In this document: piece after piece, positions 43,128 through 52,694 of the stretch
Position numbering within the stretch: the first letter of the stretch is position 1
Layout of the letters: each line of letters opens with the position of its first letter
Assembly (NCBI RefSeq): GCF_001182725.1
Contig: NZ_CWHU01000004.1
Coordinates: forward strand, 326,943 to 390,942
From: Anaerococcus jeddahensis
GTDB lineage: Bacteria > Bacillota > Clostridia > Tissierellales > Peptoniphilaceae
Direction of reading: 5' to 3'
Length of the DNA: 64,000 nt
The notes under the pieces: model-generated
Database searches by the model: none
What the model saw: the letters and a program-made list of their open reading frames with translations, nothing else
What the model was told of the DNA's origin: nothing
Made by a program: the position numbers and the translations under genes

Positions 43128-45251
43128 ATGAATGTAAAAAAAGTTTTCTCACAAGCTTTTGCGCTTGGCTTAGTTTTAACTCTTACTGCTTGCGGTAGTG
43201 GTGGAAACAAAGATAACAACGGATCAAATGCTGGAGACAACAATGCTAGTAACGAACAAGCTAATGAAAAATTTGAAAAACAAACCGATGATAATACACT
43301 TGTAGTAGGTGTTGATTCACTTGGTGGAGAATTTATTCAAGGCTTTAATAACAGTGCAAACGACGTAAGAGCTAGAGAGTTTATGGGAATTCAAGGTGCT
43401 GTTGGTTATGACACTTATGTAAAAGACAGAAGTGGAAAATATGTAATTAATAAAACTGTCCTTGATGGTGAACCTAAATCAAAAGAAAATGAAGATGGAT
43501 CAAAAACATTTACTTTTAAAATCAAAAAAGATCTTAAATGGTCTGATGGTAAGCCAGTAACAGCTGACGATTATTTGTTCTCAGCACTTTTACACTCACC
43601 ACAAGATTATTCTCTTATTACAGGATCTACTGAAATAGGTGGAGATTCCCTAAAAGGATACAATGACTTTAGAGAAGGAAAAACTGATGAACTTGCTGGT
43701 CTAAAGAAAATTGACGACCAAACTTTCGAGATTACAGTTGATAAAGATTTCTTACCATACTATGAAGAAGAATCTCTAAAAGCAATGAATCCAAGACCAA
43801 TTCACTATATAGCTCCAAACTTAACAGTTGATGGATCTAAATTTGCTTTAAAAGATGGCTACAAATTATCTGACGATGATAAAAAAGCTTTCATTGAATC
43901 TCTTGACAAACAAATCGAAACAGAAAAATCTGATTACGATGCTGCTGTAAAAGAAGCAGGTGAAGAAGATCCAGATGCTAAAAAAGAGCACGAAGATAAA
44001 CTAAAAACTCTTGAAGATAAGAAAAAATCTGCTGAAAGCGGAAAAGATATAGATCCAACAGAAATGCTTGTTGAACAAGCTATGCTTTTTGATGCAAATG
44101 ACTACAGAAAAGCACCAAAGGTTACATGTGGACCTTACAAATTTGTTTCATTCAAAAACAACATGGTTAAAATGGAACTTAATGATCAATATGCTGGAGA
44201 TTTTGAAGGACACAAAGCTACAATTCCAAATGTTATAATCCAAGCAGTTAACCCAGAAATATCTGTAGACCTTGTTAAAAATGGGGATATAGATGTATTT
44301 GAAAATGAAATGAATGGTTCAAGAATTGACCAAATGAGAAAAGCTGCAGATGAAAAGAAATTACAATATGTAGCATTCGACAGAAATGGTTATGGATGTT
44401 TAACATTCTTAGACGACAGGGGTCCAACTCAATATAAAGAAGTTAGACAAGCTATAGCATTTTTAATGAACAGAGATGACTTCGTACAAAACTTTGCAGG
44501 TGGATATGCAGTAGTAACAAACGGAATGTACGGTTCAAGTCAATGGATGTATAAAGAAAGAGGAGCTGACGTAGAAGCTAAACTTACAAAATATACATTA
44601 AACGTAGAAGAAGCAAACAAGAGATTAGACCAATCTCCATACAAATTTGAAAAAGATGGAAAAACTGCTTGGGATGCTAAAAAAGCAGCTGAAGAATACA
44701 AAAATAACGCTGACAAATTTGATTATTACAGATACGATGAAAATGGAAAGAAATTACAAATCAACCAATTTGGTGCAAAAGAATCTGAAATAACAACACT
44801 TCTTTCAAACCAATTACCAGACAATGCTAAACAAGCAGGACTTGAATACAACGTTCAAGCAGGTGACTTTAATACCCTTCTAAACTATAGAGAAAATCCA
44901 AAAGAAGGAGATAAAGCAGAATATACAGCATTCAATATGGGACTTGAATTTGGAACACCATTTGATCCTTACTACCAATACAACAGTAAAGGAAATGACA
45001 ACAAAACAAAGACAAATGATCCAAAAGTTGATAAAATTACAGAAGAATTAAGACAAGTAAAACCTGGTGATAAAGAAGCTTACCTAGATAAATGGGAAGA
45101 ATTCCAAGAATGGTACAATGACTACCTACCAGAAATTCCACTTTATTCAAACCAAATCCACTCATCAGCATCCACAAGAGTTAAAGGATTTGAAGGCTTA
45201 ACACCAGAATGGGCAACATCTTGCCAAATCAACCAAATGAGTCTTAAATAA
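43128..45251 (+). CDS. oppA: Oligopeptide ABC transporter substrate-binding lipoprotein
   Basis: 707 residues, about 100-150 longer than usual. The lipobox is LTAC (C22). The SBP_bac_5 core is clear: KDLKWSDGKPVTADDYLFS and EVRQAIAFLMNRDDFVQNFAGGYA. A charged, coiled-coil-like insert of about 65 residues (about 250-314, DKQIETEKSDYDAAVKEAGE and KTLEDKKKSAESGKD) interrupts the first lobe. It captures peptides outside the membrane for the permease encoded downstream. It has its own strong promoter and terminator, so it can be made in excess over oppBCDF. Confidence 0.93.
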   Translation: MNVKKVFSQAFALGLVLTLTACGSGGNKDNNGSNAGDNNASNEQANEKFEKQTDDNTLVVGVDSLGGEFIQGFNNSANDVRAREFMGIQGAVGYDTYVKDRSGKYVINKTVLDGEPKSKENEDGSKTFTFKIKKDLKWSDGKPVTADDYLFSALLHSPQDYSLITGSTEIGGDSLKGYNDFREGKTDELAGLKKIDDQTFEITVDKDFLPYYEEESLKAMNPRPIHYIAPNLTVDGSKFALKDGYKLSDDDKKAFIESLDKQIETEKSDYDAAVKEAGEEDPDAKKEHEDKLKTLEDKKKSAESGKDIDPTEMLVEQAMLFDANDYRKAPKVTCGPYKFVSFKNNMVKMELNDQYAGDFEGHKATIPNVIIQAVNPEISVDLVKNGDIDVFENEMNGSRIDQMRKAADEKKLQYVAFDRNGYGCLTFLDDRGPTQYKEVRQAIAFLMNRDDFVQNFAGGYAVVTNGMYGSSQWMYKERGADVEAKLTKYTLNVEEANKRLDQSPYKFEKDGKTAWDAKKAAEEYKNNADKFDYYRYDENGKKLQINQFGAKESEITTLLSNQLPDNAKQAGLEYNVQAGDFNTLLNYRENPKEGDKAEYTAFNMGLEFGTPFDPYYQYNSKGNDNKTKTNDPKVDKITEELRQVKPGDKEAYLDKWEEFQEWYNDYLPEIPLYSNQIHSSASTRVKGFEGLTPEWATSCQINQMSLK

Positions 45252-45274
45252 GATTAAAAATTAATAAGATTATA

Positions 45275-45303
45275 AAAAAGAAGCCATAATTTGGCTTCTT
45301 TTT
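45275..45303 (+). terminator. Intrinsic terminator of oppA
   Basis: AAAAAGAAGCC (45275-45285) pairs with GGCTTCTTTTT (45293-45303), 24 bp after the oppA stop. Confidence 0.9.
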
Positions 45304-45729
45304 AAGTTGAATATATGAAAAAAATTTATTTTTAAGAAGAACTTTCAAATATAATGCATATAATTACTAAATAACAGAGATCTCTTTTATTAAATTCTTT
45401 TTTAATATTTAGTTTTTTAAAAAATTAGATTTTTCTAATGGACTTAATTAAAATTTATAAAATTCATTGGAGTGTTTTTTATTTTTTTAGCTTATTTTTT
45501 ATTACTTAATGCAAGCCTTATCATTTTATTTATTTTCGATTAATTCATCGTATTTATTTTTTAAATTCAAATTTCTCTTTATATTTTTAGTTTTATCGAT
45601 GAAAACATTAGAGCTTTAATGTGCTATATATGATTTTTTATTAATATTCATCAATGTAAAAAAATCCTCATAAATTGTGAATTTTTAAAAATAAATATCA
45701 ATCTTTATAAGTTTATGACAAATTTTACA

Positions 45730-45758
45730 TTGACAAATTCGAACTTTTATATTAATAT
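45730..45758 (+). promoter_or_regulatory. oppBCDF promoter
   Basis: TTGACA (45730-45735), a 17-bp spacer and TAATAT (45753-45758) lie about 180 bp before the oppB start. The gap 45304-45936 is otherwise very AT-rich with no gene; an AGAGATCTCT palindrome occurs near 45377. Confidence 0.65.
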
Positions 45759-45936
45759 TATGGTTATGATATTGTAAGTTTACTCTATGAAAAATTTTTA
45801 TGTTTATTTTTTATTTTTATATGAAATTTTTTCTTTGAATTTTTTTTATTTTTCAAAGTTTAATTTTATTTATATTTAATTAATTAAAGTGTGAAATTTT
45901 TTGAGTAAACTTAATAAATACAAGGAAGGGATAGAC

Positions 45937-46899
45937 ATGTTAAAATACATAGTAAAAAGAATCATTAATTTGATTCCTGTAGCCATAATTATTTCTATAT
46001 TGGTTTTTGCACTTTCTAAATCTATGCCTGGTGATCCTATTTTGGCAATGATGCCTAAGAACGGAAGAATGACCAAGGCTCAACAAGAACAAATGTATAA
46101 AAATCTTGAGAAACGTTATGGTTATGATAAATCGTTACCAGAACAATATTTTATGTGGATGGGAAGAAGTTTGAAGGGAGATTATGGTGAATCTACTCAA
46201 GCTAAAAGACCTGTTAAGGAATATCTTTCTGAGCCACTTAAAAATACAATTTTATTAAATATCGGTTCGACTCTTGTTTCTTTTGTACTTTCGGTTCTTA
46301 TTGGAATAAGGTCGGCTGTTCACAAGGGAGGAGTTTTTGATAAGTTCTTCCAGGTATTTACCTTGGTTGGAATTTCCTTGCCTACATTTTTTATAGGTTT
46401 ATTTTTGATATTCTTATTTGCCTTTAGGTTAGGATGGTTCCCTGCTAATGGTATGCCTAGAAATAATACTTTTGGTGAGTGGGTTAAGTATTTGATTTTA
46501 CCTACTTTAACTTTAACTTTTGGTTCTATGGCTTCAATTTCTAGATATGTTAGAAACTCTATGCTAGATTCTCTTAATGAGGATTATATTAGAACTGCAA
46601 GGGCCAAGGGTTTGAAAGAAAAAACTGTTATTTATTCTCACGCTTTTAGAAACGCCCTAATTCCTGTTGTAACTGCTATGACTTGGGCAATTCTTTCAAT
46701 GTTTTCAGGTTCTGCTATAACTGAAACTATCTTTGCTTACAGGGGAATTGGAAATATTCTCATAAAATCAGTTTTGGCTCAAGATTATAATGTTATTCTT
46801 GCTCTAACTATGTTTTATGCAATTTTAACTCTTCTTGGAAACTTGATTATGGATATTGCCTATGCACTTGTAGATCCTAGAGTAAAATTGGAGGCTTAA
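45937..46899 (+). CDS. oppB: Oligopeptide ABC transporter permease OppB
   Basis: I chose ATG at 45937 (320 residues, MLKYIVKRIINLIPVAIIIS) because GGAAGG precedes it; a TTG 12 codons earlier lacks a ribosome site. Six helices are expected. The EAA loop DYIRTARAKGLKEKTVIYSHAFRNALIPVVT contacts the ATPases. Unlike its partner OppC it has normal length, with no insert. It ends one base before oppC begins. Confidence 0.93.
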   Translation: MLKYIVKRIINLIPVAIIISILVFALSKSMPGDPILAMMPKNGRMTKAQQEQMYKNLEKRYGYDKSLPEQYFMWMGRSLKGDYGESTQAKRPVKEYLSEPLKNTILLNIGSTLVSFVLSVLIGIRSAVHKGGVFDKFFQVFTLVGISLPTFFIGLFLIFLFAFRLGWFPANGMPRNNTFGEWVKYLILPTLTLTFGSMASISRYVRNSMLDSLNEDYIRTARAKGLKEKTVIYSHAFRNALIPVVTAMTWAILSMFSGSAITETIFAYRGIGNILIKSVLAQDYNVILALTMFYAILTLLGNLIMDIAYALVDPRVKLEA

Positions 46900-46900
46900 T

Positions 46901-48790
46901 ATGAAAGATGAATTAAAAAAATCATTTAAATCTTTTGGTAGATTAGTTCTTTCCTTGTTTACTTTTGGAACTAATGCAAATGAAGAGAATTTGGGAGATC
47001 TTAATCCAAAAAATGAAAATGAAGCCTTAAAGGAAGATGCAATTACTTCTCCTGGAAAAATGGCTGTTAAAAATTATTTTAGAAGTCCTCTTGGAGTTTT
47101 GGGCCTTGTTTTGATGCTTGGAATTATCCTTGTAGTTTTTATAGGATCTGCTATAATTCCATTTAATCCTTACCAATCTGAGGGTACTCTTATAAATGTT
47201 TCCCCAGGTTCAGGCTATATGAAATACCCTTCTGAAATGGAAAAGGAGGGTGTTGAAAGAATTTCTGTTGGAAATACTTTTGGTGTTGGCCTAACTAAGG
47301 AGAAAAATTTCTATTTTTGGGGCAAAAATAACGAAGATAATGTTATGAAAATGCCTGAAGATATAAAGGAAAAACTTAAGGGTAAAAAAATAAAAGATGT
47401 TGCAGCTGGAGATAGACATATTCTTGTTGCAACTGAAGATAATGAAGTTTATGGTTGGGGTAATGATTCTTTCCAACAAACAAAACTTCCACCAATGCAA
47501 GAAAGCCAAATAAAACAAGAAGGCATTAAAAAACTTGGTGGTGGAGTTCAATATTCTGTTGTTTTGACTGAAAAAAATAATATATATGTTTGGGGTTCAA
47601 CAATGAACTCAAGACTTGACCTTATCCCAAAAGAAGTTCAAGGAAAAATTGTAGACTTTGATACAAGTGGTTCAAATATTCTTGCTGTATTAAAAGACGG
47701 AACTACAAAGCTTCTTGGTGTAAGGGGAGCTGAGATTGATGTTGGAGCACCTGACGAGATTAAAAATGATAAGCTTAAAATTTCAAAAGTTGCCCTTACT
47801 TCAAATTCTGCAGCAGCCCTTGATGAAAATGGAAAACTTTATGTTTGGGGTCCATCTAGGGACAATTTATCAGGAGAAAATGTTCCGAAATTTAAAGGAA
47901 AAGTTAAGGATATAGTTGCAGGAACCAATCACTTTACTGCCCTTGATGAAGATGGAAAAATTTATTCATGGGGAAATAATGTTTATGGTGAAGCCGACAG
48001 TCCTAGTGGAAAATATGAAAAAATATTTTCTGGATATTTTAACAATTATGCTGTAAATAAAGACAATAAAATTGATACTTGGGGACTTAAAGGTTTTAGA
48101 TTTGGATCAGATGACCAAGGTCGTGATATTTATACAAGATTAATTCACGGTGGAAAAATGACTATAATTATTTCTTTCGTCTCAGTTATTATCCAAGTGG
48201 TTCTTGGTGTAATTATTGGTATGGTTTCAGGTTATGCTGGAGGAAAAGTTGACAATGTTTTGATGAGAATTACAGAAATTGTTCAATCATTCCCATTTTA
48301 TCCTTTAATAATAACTTTATCAGCCCTTCTTCCTGTAAATACCAGTCAAAATACAAGACTTATGATGATCATGGTTTTACTTGGAGTTATTGGATGGACA
48401 GGAATTGCAAGGCTTGTTCGTGGTCAAATTTTGGCTGAAAGAGAAAGAGATTATGTAATAGCTGCTAAGGCTTTGGGTGTTACAAATTCTTCAATTCTTG
48501 TAAGACACATCCTTCCAAATATTCTTTCAATAATAATTGTAAATGCGACCCTTGGTTTTGCAGGAAACCTCCTTACAGAAGCAGGTTTATCATTTTTAGG
48601 ATTTGGTGTCCAAGAGCCAATGCCATCATGGGGTAATATGATGACAAGTGCCCAATCATCAGATGTAATTAATATTTACTGGTGGAGATGGGTAGTTCCA
48701 GCTCTTGCAGTATTTTTGGCAGCATTTTCAGTAAACTTAATTGGAGATGCCCTAAGAGATGCTATCGACCCAAGATCAAATGAGAGATAG
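46901..48790 (+). CDS. oppC: Oligopeptide ABC transporter permease OppC with an inserted RCC1-like beta-propeller
   Basis: 629 residues against about 300 for OppC. The N-terminal cytoplasmic part and first membrane helix (about 62-87, ending IIPFNPY) are normal. The permease resumes at about 400 with FGSDDQGRDIYTRLIHGG and carries the EAA loop RDYVIAAKALGVTNSSILVRHILPN (517-540). Between lies a segment of about 300 residues with RCC1-type repeats: WG at 140, 186, 231, 316, 357 and 394, plus a worn LLG at 272, spaced 37-46 residues, with phrases such as VAAGDRHILVATEDNEVYGWG. That fits a six- or seven-bladed propeller. By topology it faces outside, next to OppA. The same frame runs through, so this is not an assembly join. 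Its role is unknown. Confidence 0.9.
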   Translation: MKDELKKSFKSFGRLVLSLFTFGTNANEENLGDLNPKNENEALKEDAITSPGKMAVKNYFRSPLGVLGLVLMLGIILVVFIGSAIIPFNPYQSEGTLINVSPGSGYMKYPSEMEKEGVERISVGNTFGVGLTKEKNFYFWGKNNEDNVMKMPEDIKEKLKGKKIKDVAAGDRHILVATEDNEVYGWGNDSFQQTKLPPMQESQIKQEGIKKLGGGVQYSVVLTEKNNIYVWGSTMNSRLDLIPKEVQGKIVDFDTSGSNILAVLKDGTTKLLGVRGAEIDVGAPDEIKNDKLKISKVALTSNSAAALDENGKLYVWGPSRDNLSGENVPKFKGKVKDIVAGTNHFTALDEDGKIYSWGNNVYGEADSPSGKYEKIFSGYFNNYAVNKDNKIDTWGLKGFRFGSDDQGRDIYTRLIHGGKMTIIISFVSVIIQVVLGVIIGMVSGYAGGKVDNVLMRITEIVQSFPFYPLIITLSALLPVNTSQNTRLMMIMVLLGVIGWTGIARLVRGQILAERERDYVIAAKALGVTNSSILVRHILPNILSIIIVNATLGFAGNLLTEAGLSFLGFGVQEPMPSWGNMMTSAQSSDVINIYWWRWVVPALAVFLAAFSVNLIGDALRDAIDPRSNER

Positions 48791-48798
48791 GTGTAAAA

Positions 48799-49803
48799 AT
48801 GAAAAATTTACTAGAAATAAAAAAACTCCATACCTACTTTGAAACAAGACGTGGTCTTATAAAAGCAGTAAATGGAGTATCATGCACAATTGAAGAAGGA
48901 AAAACTTTGGGCCTTGTTGGAGAAAGTGGTTCTGGAAAAAGTCAAACTGCAATGAGCATCTTGCAACTTTTTGAACCAAACCAAAAAATTTATAGCGGAG
49001 AAATAATTTTTGACGGCAAAAAGATTTCTGACTTTAATAGGTCTCAAATGGAAAAAATAAGGGGAAATGATATTTCTATGATTTTCCAAGAGCCTATGAG
49101 TTCACTTAACCCAGTTTTTACAGTAGAAAAACAAATTTCAGAAGTTTTAATCCTTCACAAAAATATGAACAAAAAAGAGGCAGCAAAAAGAGTTGAGGAA
49201 CTACTTGCTCAAGTAAAGATTCCAAACCCTCATGTTGTTGCCAAACAATATCCTTTCGAGCTTTCTGGTGGTATGAACCAAAGGGTTATGATTGCTATGG
49301 CCCTTGCTTGTGAGCCAAAATTATTAATTGCAGATGAGCCAACAACAGCTCTTGACGTTACAATCCAAGCTCAAATTCTAAAATTAATGAATGAATTAAA
49401 GGAGAAACAAAATACTTCAATTTTATTTATAACCCATGATTTGGGAGTAATAAATCAAATGGCAGACGAGGTTGCTGTAATGTATTGTGGACAAATTGTT
49501 GAACAATCACCAGTTGATTATATTTTCAAACACGATATTACAAAATACAACCATCCTTACACAGTTGCTCTTTTAAATTCTATTCCAGCAATAACAAGTG
49601 ATAGAAATGAAAGACTTGATATAATCCCAGGCTCTGTTCCACATCCACTTAACCTTCCTGATGGATGTAAATTTGCAGATAGGTGTAAGTATGCTACTGA
49701 AAAATGTAGGAAAGAAATGCCAGAGCTTGTAGCAGTAAACGAAAATCAAAAAATTAGATGCCACTACCCAAATAGAGAGGAGAGGGAAAATGGAGAACAA
49801 TAA
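48799..49803 (+). CDS. oppD: Oligopeptide ABC transporter ATPase OppD
   Basis: 334 residues, normal length. Walker A is GESGSGKS (41-48), the Q-loop [11 protein letters not shown], the signature LSGGMNQR and Walker [13 protein letters not shown]. The C-terminal oligopeptide domain holds four cysteines ([15 protein letters not shown] and RCHYP), a pattern that can hold an iron-sulfur cluster in related peptide transporters. Its end overlaps oppF by 14 bp. Confidence 0.95.
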   Translation: MKNLLEIKKLHTYFETRRGLIKAVNGVSCTIEEGKTLGLVGESGSGKSQTAMSILQLFEPNQKIYSGEIIFDGKKISDFNRSQMEKIRGNDISMIFQEPMSSLNPVFTVEKQISEVLILHKNMNKKEAAKRVEELLAQVKIPNPHVVAKQYPFELSGGMNQRVMIAMALACEPKLLIADEPTTALDVTIQAQILKLMNELKEKQNTSILFITHDLGVINQMADEVAVMYCGQIVEQSPVDYIFKHDITKYNHPYTVALLNSIPAITSDRNERLDIIPGSVPHPLNLPDGCKFADRCKYATEKCRKEMPELVAVNENQKIRCHYPNREERENGEQ

Positions 49804-51406
49804 TAAAAAAGTCTTATTTAAAATAAGAAATCTCAAAAAATATTTCCCAATCAAGAAAAAATCTATCTTTTCTAGGGGAGCGAATGAATATGTCCACGCC
49901 AATGAAAATATTTCAATAGATATATTTGAAGGCGAAACCTTTGGTTTGGTTGGAGAAAGTGGTTGTGGAAAATCTACTTTTGGTAGGACAATCCTACAAA
50001 TTTATGAGCAAACAGAAGGAACAACTCTATATTATGGAACAACTTTAGATAAGCTTGCTCCAGCTTATATGGGAAAAGATATAAAGGATATTCCAAAAAT
50101 ATTTCCTTCATATGATACAGAAGTAGAAAAACTTCAAAAAATTTATGATGAGCTAGAAAAAACTGAAGATGAAGAAAAAAAAGCTGAGCTAAACGAAGCT
50201 GCTATGCATCAAAGAAGACTTCTCCAAGAAGAATATGAAAATATGATGAGAATAGCGGGAGGACTTCTTGCAAGCGATAATTTGTCAGAAATTTCTTCAA
50301 TTCTTGATGATTATTACAAAAAAATCAAAGAAAGATCCAAAGTTTTACTAGATATCAAAAAAATCGAAGAAAAAGACCAAGTAAGAATTAGGGATAAAAA
50401 AGAGTTAAAAGATGCCATTTTAAATGATCCAAAATACAAGGAACTTTTGAGCAAAAAAGAAAAACTCGATAAAGAAGTTTTGGAAAAAGAAGAAAAAATA
50501 AAGGCAAAAAAAGAAGAATTAAAATCAAAAGAAGATTTTGAAAAATTTGAAAGTTTTGTAGATGATGGAATCGACCTATCAAGACTTACAAACGAAGAAA
50601 TGAGAGAGCTTAGAAAAGATCTTCAAATAATTTTCCAAGATCCTTATGGTTCTTTGGATACAAAAATGACAGTTGGAAATATAATTGGAGAGGGAGTTTT
50701 AGGCCACGGACTTTTCAAATCAAGAAGTGAGGCTGGCTACAACGAATATATCCAAGATGTAATGAACCAATGTGGACTAGCTCCATATTTTATTCACAGA
50801 TATCCTCACCAATTTTCCGGCGGACAAAGACAAAGAATAGGAATTGCCAGAGCCCTTGCCCTAAACCCAACTTTTATAGTTTGTGATGAGGCAGTTTCAG
50901 CCCTTGACGTTTCAATCCAATCACAAATTATAAATCTACTTCAAGATTTAAAAACAGAATTGAACCTAACCTATCTTTTCATAACCCACGACCTTTCAGT
51001 TGTAAAATATATTTCAGATAGGATTGGAGTAATGTATTTGGGAGTTATGGTTGAGCTTTCAGATTCAGATAGGATTTTCAAAAATCCACAACACCCTTAC
51101 ACAAAAGCTCTTTTACAAGCAATACCAAGAACAGACGTTGATAAGGGACAAGAATTACAAACAATCGATGGAGATATTCCATCAGCAGTAAGACCACCAA
51201 AGGGTTGTCGTTTCCACACAAGATGTAAATATTGTATGGATATATGCAAACAATTTGAGCCAGAGCTTAAAGAAGTAGAAGATGGTCATTTTGTAGCTTG
51301 CCACTTGATGGACGTTTCAGAAGAAACAAAAATGAAAGCTTTCGAAAAAAACGAAGAAGAAAGACTCAAAAAAGAACACGAGTTGGCCAAGGAAGCTAAC
51401 CTATGA
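49790..51406 (+). CDS. oppF: Oligopeptide ABC transporter ATPase OppF with a long helical insertion
   Basis: 538 residues against about 310-330 for OppF. Walker A GESGCGKS (55-62) is followed at about 84-262 by roughly 180 extra residues, mostly charged helix (EKLQKIYDELEKTEDEEKK, then KEKLDKEVLEKEEKIKAKKEELK). The ATPase resumes with the Q-loop IIFQDPYGSLD (Q283), the signature FSGGQRQR (342-349) and Walker B FIVCDEAVSALD. All catalytic motifs are intact, so the enzyme should be active. The C-terminal cysteine cluster (GCRFHTRCKYCMDIC) is present. The last codons overlap the next small gene (ATGA). Confidence 0.93.
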   Translation: MENNNKKVLFKIRNLKKYFPIKKKSIFSRGANEYVHANENISIDIFEGETFGLVGESGCGKSTFGRTILQIYEQTEGTTLYYGTTLDKLAPAYMGKDIKDIPKIFPSYDTEVEKLQKIYDELEKTEDEEKKAELNEAAMHQRRLLQEEYENMMRIAGGLLASDNLSEISSILDDYYKKIKERSKVLLDIKKIEEKDQVRIRDKKELKDAILNDPKYKELLSKKEKLDKEVLEKEEKIKAKKEELKSKEDFEKFESFVDDGIDLSRLTNEEMRELRKDLQIIFQDPYGSLDTKMTVGNIIGEGVLGHGLFKSRSEAGYNEYIQDVMNQCGLAPYFIHRYPHQFSGGQRQRIGIARALALNPTFIVCDEAVSALDVSIQSQIINLLQDLKTELNLTYLFITHDLSVVKYISDRIGVMYLGVMVELSDSDRIFKNPQHPYTKALLQAIPRTDVDKGQELQTIDGDIPSAVRPPKGCRFHTRCKYCMDICKQFEPELKEVEDGHFVACHLMDVSEETKMKAFEKNEEERLKKEHELAKEANL

Positions 51407-51591
51407 AAAGACCAATAGATCCCTTCAAAAACAAAACAAAAGAAGAAATCTATGAAAAAGAAGAGCTTTTAGAAGAAGATAATCTAGAAAAACACGACAG
51501 ATTTGCCATGTTTTTGGCAGCTATGAAAGTTTTTTTACCGCCGGTTTTACTAATACTTTTAATATTTACCTCCCTAATATTTTTCTTTTAA
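51403..51591 (+). CDS. Small single-helix membrane protein at the end of the opp operon
   Basis: 62 residues: a charged N-terminal half rich in Glu and Lys, then one membrane helix (about 40-61, VFLPPVLLILLIFTSLIFFF). The start overlaps the oppF stop by four bases (ATGA), so it is made together with OppF. I recognise no family. Position suggests an accessory of the transporter, which is inference only. Confidence 0.65.
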   Translation: MKRPIDPFKNKTKEEIYEKEELLEEDNLEKHDRFAMFLAAMKVFLPPVLLILLIFTSLIFFF

Positions 51592-51647
51592 GTTTTAAAA
51601 ATAAATTTAAGGGTAGAAAATTATTAGAGAAAAAGAAAGGAAGTATT

Positions 51648-51893
51648 ATGAGTAAATTTGACTTATATTTTAAACCTGAATGCCCATATTGCCTAAAAGT
51701 TTTAAACTTTATGCACGAAAATAAAATTTTGGATTTCACATCCTACAATGTAAAAGATGGCAGAAGTGGAGAAGAAAACACCAAAGAATTAATAGAGCTT
51801 GGTGGCAAAGATCAAATTCCATTTATGGTATTTGGCGATAAAAAAATGTACGAATCTGACGATATTATCGAATATCTAAAAGAAAATTATTAA
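51648..51893 (+). CDS. Glutaredoxin
   Basis: 81 residues with the redox motif CPYC (C12-C15), the TVP-equivalent QIPFMVFG and the C-terminal ESDDIIEYLKENY. It reduces disulfides, possibly those of ribonucleotide reductase or peroxide-defence enzymes. An AAAGGAAG ribosome site lies 56 bp after the opp operon. A strong terminator follows. Confidence 0.9.
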   Translation: MSKFDLYFKPECPYCLKVLNFMHENKILDFTSYNVKDGRSGEENTKELIELGGKDQIPFMVFGDKKMYESDDIIEYLKENY

Positions 51894-51900
51894 AACAAAG

Positions 51901-51927
51901 CCAGTAGGAAATCCTGCTGGTTTTTTT
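51901..51927 (+). terminator. Intrinsic terminator after glutaredoxin
   Basis: CCAGTAGG-aaat-CCTGCTGG (51901-51920) is followed by seven T. Confidence 0.92.
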
Positions 51928-51938
51928 GTGAGGAAAAA

Positions 51939-52323
51939 ATGAAAAAATTACAATATAAAGAAGGAAAAATTTTTGAAATAGAAAGAATGACCTATAAACT
52001 AGAAGGTAAGTACAATGTATTGCGTCCTAGTGGGAAATTGGTGGCAAGATTTAAAATAAAAAACCTATTTAGTCTAAGAGGAAAAAAAACAAGCTGTAAT
52101 AGGAAATCTAAAAATAGAAAAAATGAAAGATGATCCTATAAGCGAGGCGAAAATTATAAACAGGCAAATGCAACTAATAAGCCATGAAAATTTAATTTCT
52201 CTAATAAAAGACGACGAATTTCTAGCAAGTTATGACTTTGAAAATAACACAATGGAAGTAGCAGAAGACGAAGGACTTGTAGTAAGCGTATTTTTTGCCT
52301 TGAAAAAATTGGAGGAAAAATAA
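51939..52323 (+). pseudogene. Small unknown gene with one frameshift at an A8 run
   Basis: The first frame (64 codons from 51939) and the second (ending 52323) join into one protein of about 128 residues if one A is removed from the A8 run at 52082-52089. The sequence then reads LRGKKQAVIGNLKIEKMKDDPISEAK. The joined protein has alternating beta strands, then helix, no membrane segment and no family I recognise. The start follows GTGAGG directly after the terminator T run. The cause may be a read error, recent decay or slippage. Confidence 0.55.
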
Positions 52324-52353
52324 AAATTATAAATTAAGCTTAAAACACAATTT

Positions 52354-52535
52354 CCATCTCGACCAGATTAAAAACCGTTAATTTCAATTGTTTATCCCGA
52401 TTTATCGTACTTAGGAGTGGAGAAATCTCATAGGAAAATAAGTATTTAGAAAAATATAAACGTAGATAATTCAATGGAGAAAATAAATTAATATCTAAAA
52501 TTAATAAGGAGATCTCTCGACAAGCTCGAGATGGG
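52354..52535. repeat. Non-coding element with CCATCTCGAC terminal inverted repeats, copy B
   Basis: A 182-bp segment begins CCATCTCGACC and ends CTCGAGATGGG. Near the ends it carries GGAGAAATCTC and GGAGATCTCTC, blocks shared with the copy at 41.5 kb. It encodes nothing. It lies in the 858-bp gene-free stretch 52324-53181. Confidence 0.7.
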
Positions 52536-52694
52536 TTTAACTTCGTTTTGGTATTTGAATTTAATTTATTTAATAGAATAAAAGTAAGAAATTTATATGT
52601 GCCAGCTTTCCTGTCTTAATAAATTAAAAATAAAAAAATTTAGAAATAAAATTATAAATATATAACTTCAGTAATAAATTCAATCCAATAATAA

